From positions 558,139 through 622,138 of the forward strand of contig NZ_JAASRM010000001.1 of NCBI RefSeq assembly GCF_011761565.1: a stretch of 64,000 nucleotides of DNA, in the 5' to 3' direction. A model generated the notes under the pieces. It was not told the DNA's origin. It searched no databases and saw only the letters and a program-made list of their open reading frames with translations. This document shows positions 8,985 through 17,027 of this stretch, one piece after another. The translations under genes and the position numbers were made by a program. Numbering within the stretch: position 1 is the first letter of the stretch; each line of letters starts with the position of its first letter. This DNA is from Rhizomicrobium palustre (lineage in GTDB: Bacteria; Pseudomonadota; Alphaproteobacteria; Micropepsales; Micropepsaceae).

Positions 8985-11535
8985 GACGCCCCTCCTCTTC
9001 GGTCAGCGGACCGTAATCGATGGCGCGGAGGATTCCGCTTTTGTCGAGGCTGAAAGTGGTCGGCCAGACCGAGATACCCATTCGGTCTGTGATGGCGCCA
9101 CCTGGATCGGGCAATACCGGCAGACCGACCTCTTCGCTGAAATGCGCAGCTTTATGCGCGTCCGCGCCTTCAAGAATGAGCGCAACGAGCGGTCCCGTTT
9201 CATGGCCGTATTCCGCTTTCAGCCGCCGCACATGCGCCCGCGAGGCCGCGGAGTCTTGGCGCACAAAACTCACCAGCGATCCTGCGGCTTTCGCAAGCCG
9301 GTTGAAGGGCGGCGGCGGACAATGCGCCAGGCGGATCGGCCATGCCCCGCGGAACGCCCCCTGCCCAAAGCGTGCGCCGATGGCCAGTTTTGGCTCAACC
9401 GGACGCAGCGATGGCGCCTGTGACGGCAACAGGCAGTGCGTCAGGGCCTTGCTCAGCTCATCTGCTGATATAGCCCCCGTAAGCGCCCAACTGATGCCGC
9501 CCTCTGGTGTAATAAGCCGCCACACACTGTCGCGGCATGTTTGCGGCACCGCAAGATTGGTAGCCCAGCTTGCATCAACGTCTTCCTGCACCAGGGTTAC
9601 AAGGCCGAGCGCTCGCCCCATCTCCTGAAACTGCCGCGCAAGATGCTCGCCCTTGCCCGCTTCGCCCTCTGAAAACAGCGCCAGCAACATCAAGCCCGCG
9701 TCGTGACGGTGCGTGGCTTCAAGCGCATGGTACAAGGCACGCGTGGCTTCCTCGTCCCAATCGGGCCCCACATAGGCGACCAAGGCATTACTCGCAGCCC
9801 CTTCACCCAAGGAGGTCAGCGCCAATTCGGGATGTGGAATATGCGGCTTGGTCTGAGCTACCTCGCGCGACAAAGGCCGTATCACTGCCCCATTGGCAAG
9901 CGGGCGAATAGCGAAGCCATAGCGATGGCATATGCGCGTGCTTTCAACGTGGACCCAATCGCCCGTGACCGCATCAATCTGCGCCCCCGAAATACGAAGA
10001 CAGAGCGTGCCGGAGCCATCGAGCCCCGGGAGGGGATCGGTAAGGTTGAAGGTTGTGCCCCATTTTCCAGGCTTAGGATGTGGCCGGCGCAGAAGAAAGC
10101 GGTCGGAAAGCGTGGTAGCTTTGGTGCTGTTATCAGGCCAAGTCCAGCTCCATTCGAACTTGTCGATGCGCCCGCCGGGGAACCAACTCGCAAGCGCGCT
10201 GTAGCCATCCTTGGCTTGCGTGAGCTCGAAGGCGGGCTTGCCCGCATGACGGCTCGAGACCGTAATGCGGCCACGCAGCACAATGCCATCAGGCTCGAAA
10301 GACGCGTTGGTAAACCGCGCCCCGGCCCCGCCATCCAAGCCGCGCAGTTGGTCGATCAGTTCTTGCTTGCGCGCGATCATAGCATCGAGCTGGCTCCGCG
10401 CGCCCGTACATGCCGCTTCGGCGAAGGCTTTCACTACCGCATCGACTGCGCCGCTCACGCCGTCGGAAATGGCGCCGGAGCCCAACCCGCTTGCATTGGC
10501 CGTTACACTGCGCGAGCCGACTGAAAGCCATAAGGTCTCGTCCCCCGCGTTGAAATTGACGAAAATATCCTGGTCCACGGTGAAGCTCGCATCAGCCAAC
10601 ACCGAACCGGTATGCAGATGCCCCCTCGCATGGATGTGGATCACCGCGAAACTGCCATGCGGCTGCCAGGAGACGGAAATAGGGTCAAGGCTGCCGTTAT
10701 AGTCGGTGTCAATGTCGGGGGCGGGCCAAGGTGTGCTGATATGCACATGCACGCTCGGCTTATAGTCCTGAATTGCCGCAATGCTGGGTGCGAGAAGCGC
10801 CATCAACAGATCCTCGCGGAGCGCAAACGCAAAATCCTCGCCTGCGAGGAAGAGATTGGCGATGCTCGTGATCGCGCCCGACGGGTTGCCGGTAATTCCC
10901 AAAGGCAAGGCCAGCCCGGATTCACCTGGACCAGCGAGGCTAATCAGCGATCCGTTGCGAAAGCGTTTGGAGACGGGGTGCGGGGTGGCCTCGAATGGAC
11001 CTGCAAGCGCCGCTGCAATCTGGCGCACGAAAAGTTCGTGCCTTGCAGCTTCGGCACCCGGATCAGGTAGCATAAGCATCAAATTGGTATCGTCACTGAG
11101 CCCGCCTTCAAACGTGACGCTTTCGGGAACAACCCGTATCCAAAGGTAATCGGCCGCACGCGATGCCCAGCCGAGACATTTCTGATCGATATCGGTGAGA
11201 CGATATTCAGCCCGAAAGGCGCCCTTAATAAAGGCGGGAAAAGGCGTTGTGCCGGGATCAGCCTGAAACCAAGCGCGGATCGCAGCGGAGAGAAAGAAGC
11301 GATCAGTCGATGCGTTGACGAGTTCAATTTGCGGTGTGCAGATCTCAGCCTGCAGAGTACCGCGCACGCCATCCACCATACCGTCATCTCCCATGCGCAG
11401 CCAAAGGCTGTGTGGAAAACTCGGCGTGTCAGGATTTCCCCCCGCATTCTGGTGCATGCTTGCGGCAAGGCGGTTGAGCGTTTTGCCGCTCACCTGGAGT
11501 ACGGCCTCGAAATCTCCGGTGAAGACATTACCCAT
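8977..11535 (-). CDS. Unrecognised 852-residue protein with two thioredoxin-like C-terminal regions
   Basis: I do not recognise the family. No signal peptide or membrane helix is visible. Residues 1-400 are a beta-rich, aromatic region. A short amphipathic helix near 370-390 separates a second beta-rich part (about 400-570). Residues about 590-720 and 730-852 each look like a thioredoxin/redoxin fold: alternating beta and helix, blocks such as GISWALTG and ISVWPTTFSLDKSGIL, the latter with the cis-Pro typical of the fold. Neither region has a CxxC active site. I start at ATG 11535 with GAGG about 9 bases upstream; a TTG at 11550 is possible. It lies between Lgt-like and LamG lipoprotein genes, so a role with that lipoprotein is likely. 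Confidence 0.7.
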   Translation of the reverse strand: MGNVFTGDFEAVLQVSGKTLNRLAASMHQNAGGNPDTPSFPHSLWLRMGDDGMVDGVRGTLQAEICTPQIELVNASTDRFFLSAAIRAWFQADPGTTPFPAFIKGAFRAEYRLTDIDQKCLGWASRAADYLWIRVVPESVTFEGGLSDDTNLMLMLPDPGAEAARHELFVRQIAAALAGPFEATPHPVSKRFRNGSLISLAGPGESGLALPLGITGNPSGAITSIANLFLAGEDFAFALREDLLMALLAPSIAAIQDYKPSVHVHISTPWPAPDIDTDYNGSLDPISVSWQPHGSFAVIHIHARGHLHTGSVLADASFTVDQDIFVNFNAGDETLWLSVGSRSVTANASGLGSGAISDGVSGAVDAVVKAFAEAACTGARSQLDAMIARKQELIDQLRGLDGGAGARFTNASFEPDGIVLRGRITVSSRHAGKPAFELTQAKDGYSALASWFPGGRIDKFEWSWTWPDNSTKATTLSDRFLLRRPHPKPGKWGTTFNLTDPLPGLDGSGTLCLRISGAQIDAVTGDWVHVESTRICHRYGFAIRPLANGAVIRPLSREVAQTKPHIPHPELALTSLGEGAASNALVAYVGPDWDEEATRALYHALEATHRHDAGLMLLALFSEGEAGKGEHLARQFQEMGRALGLVTLVQEDVDASWATNLAVPQTCRDSVWRLITPEGGISWALTGAISADELSKALTHCLLPSQAPSLRPVEPKLAIGARFGQGAFRGAWPIRLAHCPPPPFNRLAKAAGSLVSFVRQDSAASRAHVRRLKAEYGHETGPLVALILEGADAHKAAHFSEEVGLPVLPDPGGAITDRMGISVWPTTFSLDKSGILRAIDYGPLTEEEGRRV

Positions 11536-11606
11536 CCCGAGACCTCGCAATCACATCGCCATGCAGACTGGTATTGTTTACATACAGATGCAAGTGGCTT
11601 GAAAGA

Positions 11607-12344
11607 TCAACGCCCGGTCGCGATTACAAAGATGACGCTAGCTCCAATGAAACAGACAGCCGAGATTACGCGATGGAGGGATATATTTCCGATCCGGTCC
11701 TGCTCTTCGCGAAATCCTTCGAGAACGAAACGCACAGCCCCGTAAGCGGCGAGAATAAATAGAAATATCGCACCACCAAAGGGGACCTCATTCCAAACCA
11801 GGAGGACTATGCCGAGCAGCACAAGACCTGCCCCGGCCTCGAACAGCTGGACCGGGATCCGCCGCTCACGCACCCCTTTGTAGTTAGTCAGGGTGAGGGC
11901 GATAAAGCTGCGGGAAACCCGCCCGCCACAGCAGCCATTCAATAAACAGCCAAGACGCGTCAAAGCGAGCGCCACCAGTATGATAAGACTTGCTGTATCC
12001 CAATAGCTGCCGAAGGGAAGCCGCAAAATCATAAGCAGCGGTAGCGACATCGGCACCATCAAGATCAGCCCGCCATAGAGCGCTGCCCCACCTTCCGTGC
12101 CACGCCAGATGCGCTTCGGGTTTGCCTTAAATGCCCGCCAGTGCAGCAAGATAAAGAGAAGGCGCGCCCCCAAGAGCGCAGGAATGAGCAGGAGCAGGCT
12201 GGCGATCATGACGGTCCGCCCATCCAATCCTCTCTCGGCTGAGCCCCATTGCTGCGCGCATAGGCCCGTCACGATCCCAAGCGCAAGCATTGCCGGATAA
12301 CTGTGAATGACCAACTTTCCAAAGCGAAAGAGGATTGGATGCAT
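11607..12344 (-). CDS. Divergent Lgt-like prolipoprotein diacylglyceryl transferase
   Basis: The 245-residue protein has about seven membrane helices and the Lgt layout: Tyr16 in the IHSYPAM block, the GGAALYGGL loop near 85-93, RLGCLLNGCCGGR at 130-142, and RFVLEGFR at 205-212. Compared with E. coli Lgt, the arginines at 130 and 205 and the final Gly-Arg are kept. The loop His103 is Tyr90, Asn146 is Cys133, and Glu151 is Cys138. Lgt normally transfers diacylglycerol from phosphatidylglycerol to the lipobox Cys. This copy is probably an accessory paralogue with altered chemistry or specificity, not the housekeeping enzyme. It begins 2 bases after the LspA-like gene. Confidence 0.82.
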   Translation of the reverse strand: MHPILFRFGKLVIHSYPAMLALGIVTGLCAQQWGSAERGLDGRTVMIASLLLLIPALLGARLLFILLHWRAFKANPKRIWRGTEGGAALYGGLILMVPMSLPLLMILRLPFGSYWDTASLIILVALALTRLGCLLNGCCGGRVSRSFIALTLTNYKGVRERRIPVQLFEAGAGLVLLGIVLLVWNEVPFGGAIFLFILAAYGAVRFVLEGFREEQDRIGNISLHRVISAVCFIGASVIFVIATGR

Positions 12345-12346
12345 GG

Positions 12347-12721
12347 CTATATCAACGTTATGGACGCGAGTACCGTACCCGTCACGATGGCGGCATCTGC
12401 GATGTTGAAAACCGGCCAGACTTTCAGATCAATAAAATCGAGGACGCCGCCATGGCGGATTTGATCGACGCCATTGCCCACCGCCCCAGCGGCAGCAAGA
12501 CCAAGCGCCACCTGCAGCGCAGGTGAAGAAATGAAGGATGCCGCAAAAGCTAAGCTCACGTCGAGGATAATGAGCGCCGCTGTGAGCCCAGGTGGAAACT
12601 TCCCCAAAGGATGACGAAAACAGCGCCTCCCCAGCTTGGGCATATATCCAGCCATGACCAGCGCTTTGGTACTCCAATCGAGCGCGACAGCGAAAACCAG
12701 CGTGGCAGCGAAAGGCAGCAT
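12347..12721 (-). CDS. Short LspA-like signal peptidase II
   Basis: The 124-residue membrane protein keeps the signal peptidase II core: DWSTK at 15-19, GAVGNGVDQI with Asp86 and WPVFNIADA with Asp109. These are the two aspartates expected to cut prolipoprotein signals. It is shorter than typical LspA (about 160 residues), having lost most of the periplasmic loop after the first helix. It is the first gene of a unit continuing with an Lgt-like gene, the 852-residue protein and a LamG lipoprotein. Both catalytic aspartates are present, so activity is plausible; I infer it serves a dedicated client. Confidence 0.83.
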   Translation of the reverse strand: MLPFAATLVFAVALDWSTKALVMAGYMPKLGRRCFRHPLGKFPPGLTAALIILDVSLAFAASFISSPALQVALGLAAAGAVGNGVDQIRHGGVLDFIDLKVWPVFNIADAAIVTGTVLASITLI

Positions 12722-12979
12722 GATCTATCCCTGCCCGCCGCGAACCTTTTGTCAATCGCCGAGTGTCATTCGGCCGAGGTCTCTATCCCTAATGATGGCT
12801 CCGGCAGTCTCTGAAAGAGTTATGCCGATGGGTTCTCCACGCCACCGCTCCGGCAACTTGAAGTAACTGCCTGGTAGTTCACCAAGATGCGCGGGAACTT
12901 TTAGGCAAAACGCGTGTTGAAAAGCGCGCCTCATCTAATTGAGGTCCGCCACTCTTCGCTGAAAAGTCGGGGACAATAT

Positions 12980-13297
12980 ATGCATATAGAGCTTCTTGTC
13001 GGATCCGCCGCGGCGCTGATGTCAACCGTGAGCTTTGTACCACAAGCTATCAAGGTTATCCGCCTGAAGCAGACTCAAGACATATCGCTATGGATGTATG
13101 TGCTGACGGTGTGCGGCTTTGCCTTGTGGACAAGCTATGGGCTGATGACCACGCAATGGGCGCTGATCGCATCCAATACGATCTGCCTGTTTCTCTCCGG
13201 CTTCATCCTCGCAGCGAAGCTGTTGCCAGCCGTGGCACGTCCGTTTGCAAAGCAGCCACCACCGACAAGTTCGATAGGTAAAAGCGCGGATGAATAG
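12980..13297 (+). CDS. SemiSWEET-type sugar transporter
   Basis: The 105-residue protein has three membrane helices and the PQ-loop block FVPQAIKVIRLKQTQDISLWM, the hallmark of bacterial SemiSWEETs, which work as dimers to pass small sugars down a gradient. I use the ATG at 12980, since the upstream in-frame GTG/ATG extension lacks hydrophobic character and adds only charged residues. It stands alone, divergent from the LspA-like gene. The 258-base gap before it shows no convincing gene. The substrate is unknown. Confidence 0.88.
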   Translation: MHIELLVGSAAALMSTVSFVPQAIKVIRLKQTQDISLWMYVLTVCGFALWTSYGLMTTQWALIASNTICLFLSGFILAAKLLPAVARPFAKQPPPTSSIGKSADE

Positions 13298-13372
13298 GGA
13301 CGGGACGATGCTCGCATATCCATACGGGTGCGTGCCCAATTAAATGGCGGCGTATTCGCTGTGGAAAGTCGA

Positions 13373-13630
13373 TCAGCATTTCAGGGCTATTGTGCTGATC
13401 CTGGTGCGCTCTGTCCGCAAAGATGCAGAACGCCTACGAATAGCACGCTTGGCGCCGCTATCCGTTGCCAGTGCCAACCGCAATTCCAGTTTCAGGATGC
13501 AAACACCGTGATAGAAGCTCACCACAAGCGCCCCCTGGCAAGCAGATCTGCCGAAGCTATCGCCCGTCCATCCAGACCATCCGACCTCGAAATCTGCTTT
13601 GAAGGCGTCGAGCTTAGCTTGAAGCGTCAT
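13373..13630 (-). pseudogene. Decayed peroxiredoxin-like (AhpC/TSA) gene
   Basis: The frame starts MTLQAKLDAFKADFE, which matches the N-terminus of AhpC/TSA-family peroxiredoxin-like proteins, and later has GALVVSFYHGVC followed by LKLELR. Intact relatives carry LVVSFYRGVWCPYC then NLELRAL. The roughly 45 residues that should separate the two blocks are missing, the CPYC active site is destroyed, and the remainder is out-of-family sequence. This fits a deletion plus frameshift. The comparison is from memory of the family, not a search. The following 13631-13875 holds nothing I can assign. Confidence 0.6.
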
Positions 13631-13875
13631 GGCGTATCTCGTCCATTGGGTTAACGGACAGAAGATGCGCCGCCCCAAGGCGATGGGGCAGTTATCTCAC
13701 GCTACTATCCATCATTCCACGCCGGAATAGCCAGCGGATACCAATCACTACTAAGCCGGCCTGGCTCCAACTCGACCGCAAGCAATGACAAGTTCGCTTA
13801 TAAATTCACGCACCTATCGGGCACCTATCCTTCAAAGCCATGAACAATACCACACAGAGAGTTACGGATTATGTG

Positions 13876-14799
13876 TTACCTGATGCACCAGGCTCTGACA
13901 CCTTCGCGCTTGAGAAAGCGTTCGGCCTTCTTGCCTTGCAAAATGGCGATGGTCGAGGTCATGCCAGCTTCCAGACAGGTGGCGGCAGCGACCGTGACGG
14001 AGCGCGGCGCGTCTTCGACAGGCCAGCCGGTTTTGGGATTCAGGATGTGTCCGTAGCGCACCCCATCTTTCAAGAGAAAGCGCCGGGCGTCTCCGCTGGT
14101 GGTCAGTGCGCCTTGGGCGATTTCCACCAGCCCTTCCATACCACCAGATTTATCGACAGATTCGATGGCGACCTTCCAGCGCGCGCCGTCCTGGCGTGGC
14201 CCCGAAACGCGCAGATCGCCACCAAAATTGATCAGCATCGGCGCTGGCGTGATTTGCGTTGCCATAGCTAAAGCGCGATCAACGGCATATTCCTTGGCCA
14301 CACCGCCAAAATCGATCTCCATGCCGGGCCGCAAGGTGATGGCTTGCTTTTCCCAAACTACTTTTTTCCAGCCAACATAAGCTAGAACCGCGGAGACATC
14401 TGCCTTGCTTGGTAACCGGTCTGAACCATCGAATTTCCACACCCGACGCAAGATACCCGAGGTGATGTCAAACAGGCGATCCGACAGCGCATAACATTGG
14501 GCCGAGAAATCGAGCAGCATCGCAGTCTCTGGATCGACCGGAGTAGCCTCACCTGCCGCCGCGTTGATTCGGCTGATGACACTGTCCGCGCGATAGCGGC
14601 TGTATTTCTGCTCTATCCGCCGCGTTTCGGCTTCCACAGCCTCGAATACGCCGCTGGCGAGCGCCTCATCGCTGGTTTCCAGCCGCACCTCACAAGGCGT
14701 CGCCATGGCTTTGAAGATACAGAGGATATCGCGCCCGCTCCGGACAATGCCGGACAATTCTTCAGCCGCGTTATCCTCTAAGGCCATGGCGAACCCCAT
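13876..14799 (-). CDS. apbE: ApbE-family FAD:protein FMN transferase
   Basis: The 307-residue protein has ApbE blocks in order: FKAMATPCEVRLE near 28, SRYRADSVISRIN, DFGGVAKEYAVD near 190, LINFGGDLRVSG near 213, HILNPKTGWPVED near 262, and GMTSTIAILQG near 285. ApbE transfers FMN from FAD onto a Thr or Ser of exported redox proteins and needs Mg2+. Most family members carry a signal peptide or lipobox. This one starts with about 27 polar residues and no hydrophobic stretch, so it may act in the cytoplasm or its true start was missed. It is the last gene of the TlpA-DUF4266-DUF3570-ApbE operon, its start adjoining the stop of the DUF3570 gene. Confidence 0.92.
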   Translation of the reverse strand: MGFAMALEDNAAEELSGIVRSGRDILCIFKAMATPCEVRLETSDEALASGVFEAVEAETRRIEQKYSRYRADSVISRINAAAGEATPVDPETAMLLDFSAQCYALSDRLFDITSGILRRVWKFDGSDRLPSKADVSAVLAYVGWKKVVWEKQAITLRPGMEIDFGGVAKEYAVDRALAMATQITPAPMLINFGGDLRVSGPRQDGARWKVAIESVDKSGGMEGLVEIAQGALTTSGDARRFLLKDGVRYGHILNPKTGWPVEDAPRSVTVAAATCLEAGMTSTIAILQGKKAERFLKREGVRAWCIR

Positions 14800-16209
14800 T
14801 CAGTGGAAGTTCCAAGTATAGCCGATAAAGGCGAACATGGCTTTAGTACCGCCAAAGAGATCCTGACCCTGCAACTGCCCGATGGCGTCGGCGGGATGAC
14901 CGTTGCCGGTCTGCACATAATAGCCGCCACGGACATAGAGCTCAGTGCGGCCCGACAAGGCATAGCCGAGCTTGGCACCATAGGTGATCGAGGTGAATTT
15001 GCCCAGACGCGTATCGGATGAGGCGTAGGCAGGCAGCGCCTGGCCGCTCACCAGATAGTAATGGAAGAAATCCGCCGCTGTTTGATGATAATAGCGCAAA
15101 CTAGGCTCGACAAAGAAGCGCGAGGTGAGATCGACGCGCTCGGAAACCTCGCCGGTGACCGACTTAATGCCCCAGCTATCGGTGAAATAGCGCGCCGAAA
15201 TCTCGGTGAGCGTCGGGCCTAGACTGATCTTATTGTCCCAGAACACGCTCTGGCTGCTGCGCTTGGCGGGCCGGCTCTCATAGACATATCGCAGCGGCTC
15301 GCCGCTGGCGGAATCGACCTCGGAGAGGATGCGATAAGGATCGCTTTGATAACCGTTCTGGCGGTCGTAAGCATAGTTGAGCTGCATTAGCCAGTTTCTG
15401 GTCATGACCTGGGTCAAGCCCAACACGAAACCGAGCTGCGTCTTGCTGCGTGACTTTTCTGAACGCCAGGCACCGTCTGCCAAGGCGAAGGCACCAGGCA
15501 CGCCGCCATAAGGCGATGAGGTGTCATATTCGGTATTCAGCGAGAGACTGAGGGTCGTGTTGTTGCTGTTGAAGGTCTTGGCGGCATGCACATCGCCGGT
15601 CGCGGAACTGTAATCGGACTCCATCGAATAGCCGATACCCGCGCCGAATTGCGTGAGCCATCCCCAAGGCTGAGAATAGCCGAGATTGAAGGCGCCGCGG
15701 TGATCCTCGAAGCCTTTGTCCATCGGCAACTGCCCGGCCGCCACGGTGTATTGCCGGATATAAGTGTTTCCAGCGACATGCACGATGGTCGAACCGCCGG
15801 AAGCACCGCTGACAGAATAGGAAGAGTCAGGGGTTCTTGCCGGTGTCGAGAATGTTTGTGCGACATTGGCCCGTACCGCGCCGTTCGGCGTGGCGCCGGA
15901 TACCGCATCGGCTGTGAGTTCCAAAGTCAGAAGCTGATCCTTGGCGCCATGAACGGTCAAAGCTGCGGTCGGCTCAATCGCAGTGATGCGCCCGTTTTGT
16001 TCGAAATACACCAGCAGTGCGGCATCAATCTGGCTGTAAGCGATGCCCGGGCCGAAATCGTCGTTACGGGTGACTGTGTTGTAATATTCCGAGCCGTAAG
16101 CCTGCGCATCCGCCTGCTCGACATGCGCCGCCACGGTCGCGGCGATCAGACTGGCTGAGAGCGTCGAGAGCTTCGCGCGAATCTTGCCTTGCCTCTTCTT
16201 CAATTGCAT
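14800..16209 (-). CDS. DUF3570 outer-membrane beta-barrel protein
   Basis: The 469-residue protein starts with a basic, hydrophobic signal peptide (cleavage likely after the ADA near residue 35). Alternating amphipathic strands then run to the C-terminal Phe/His pattern AFIGYTWNFH, typical of an outer-membrane barrel. Family blocks include DFGPGIAYSQIDAALLVYFE near the start and GFEDHRGAFNLGYSQPWGW. It matches the DUF3570 family, whose genes are found with DUF4266, TlpA and ApbE genes. It overlaps the DUF4266 gene by 10 bases. The function is unknown; its neighbours suggest a role in envelope redox chemistry or metal handling. Confidence 0.85.
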   Translation of the reverse strand: MQLKKRQGKIRAKLSTLSASLIAATVAAHVEQADAQAYGSEYYNTVTRNDDFGPGIAYSQIDAALLVYFEQNGRITAIEPTAALTVHGAKDQLLTLELTADAVSGATPNGAVRANVAQTFSTPARTPDSSYSVSGASGGSTIVHVAGNTYIRQYTVAAGQLPMDKGFEDHRGAFNLGYSQPWGWLTQFGAGIGYSMESDYSSATGDVHAAKTFNSNNTTLSLSLNTEYDTSSPYGGVPGAFALADGAWRSEKSRSKTQLGFVLGLTQVMTRNWLMQLNYAYDRQNGYQSDPYRILSEVDSASGEPLRYVYESRPAKRSSQSVFWDNKISLGPTLTEISARYFTDSWGIKSVTGEVSERVDLTSRFFVEPSLRYYHQTAADFFHYYLVSGQALPAYASSDTRLGKFTSITYGAKLGYALSGRTELYVRGGYYVQTGNGHPADAIGQLQGQDLFGGTKAMFAFIGYTWNFH

Positions 16210-16439
16210 CCGCAGCCCCCGCCGGCAAATCCGCGGCCACCGCTGGAAGCCTCTTTGCTGAAGAAAATGTGATCGGCCGCGGCCTTCTCGAAAGCATAGG
16301 CATCGATCTGCATCGGTTTTTTTGCCATCAAGTCCTTTTCCCAGGGCTCCGGACCGAAGGTGGTGCAGCTCGTCAGTGAGGTCGCCGCCACGAGGCAGGC
16401 GGCAATCCGCAGGCCAGTGCGTTTAGCGAAATTGCTCAT
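16200..16439 (-). CDS. DUF4266 small lipoprotein with GGGCGCN tail
   Basis: The 79-residue protein has a lipoprotein signal with lipobox LTSC (Cys25), the DUF4266 block PWEKDLMAK near 32, and a glycine-rich tail SSGGRGFAGGGCGCN with two cysteines at the extreme C-terminus. The ATG at 16439 gives a proper signal peptide; longer versions do not. The gene overlaps TlpA upstream (17 bases) and DUF3570 downstream (10 bases), so it is translationally coupled to both. The tail looks like a modification or metal-binding site. What it binds is not established. Confidence 0.85.
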   Translation of the reverse strand: MSNFAKRTGLRIAACLVAATSLTSCTTFGPEPWEKDLMAKKPMQIDAYAFEKAAADHIFFSKEASSGGRGFAGGGCGCN

Positions 16440-16887
16440 GCAGCAACTCCTCGATATGGGCCGAATAGGCGCTGGTCTGATTTGGGAAAAAGCCGGCATG
16501 GGTGAAGCGCACATGCCCGCTGCGGTCGATCACGAAAGAGGTGGGCATTTCCCTGACCCCATACTTCCTGGCGATGTCGCCGCTTGGGTCATAAACGACC
16601 TTGAATTGCGGGGCGAAGCGCTTGAGGAATTCGTCGGCCAGCGCCTTGTCGTGATCGACATTAACGGCGATCACCACCAGTCCGCGCGTTTCATTGGAGC
16701 GCTGAAGTTCGTTCAACCATGGAAAAGATAGGCGGCACGGAGTGCACCACGAGGCCCAGAAATCGAGATAGACAACCTTGCCCTTATAAGCGCTGAGATC
16801 GAGATCGGCCGCGTTAGCCGGCATCATAACCAGCGTCATTGCTGCCATCAGGCACAGCAGCAGCCGCTGCATGGAGCGGTAGCCCAT
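16423..16887 (-). CDS. TlpA-like periplasmic thioredoxin
   Basis: The 154-residue protein has a signal peptide ending near ANA at residues 24-26, then a thioredoxin fold with WASWCTPC (Cys48 and Cys51) and the cis-Pro motif MPTSF near 118. Proteins of this type reduce disulfides in the periplasm. It opens the operon TlpA-DUF4266-DUF3570-ApbE, about 140 bases after the sensor-kinase gene on the same strand. A likely client is the two-Cys tail of the DUF4266 protein, by inference from position. Confidence 0.9.
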   Translation of the reverse strand: MGYRSMQRLLLCLMAAMTLVMMPANAADLDLSAYKGKVVYLDFWASWCTPCRLSFPWLNELQRSNETRGLVVIAVNVDHDKALADEFLKRFAPQFKVVYDPSGDIARKYGVREMPTSFVIDRSGHVRFTHAGFFPNQTSAYSAHIEELLHEQFR

Positions 16888-17027
16888 GTTCCGTCCGTTT
16901 CGTTTGATAGTTAAAGGCGTTTTTTGATGTTCCTGATGTCTAGCAAGCGCAGGCTAAGGCGACATTGCCGGAACTCGTCTTTTTTGTCGTATTTGGGAAA
17001 ATGCGACCGGTGTCGTCGCAAGCTGCA

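Noticed and set aside
12752..12934. 60-codon minus-strand frame upstream of the SemiSWEET gene
   Set aside because: No ribosome binding site, no family resemblance and mixed composition.
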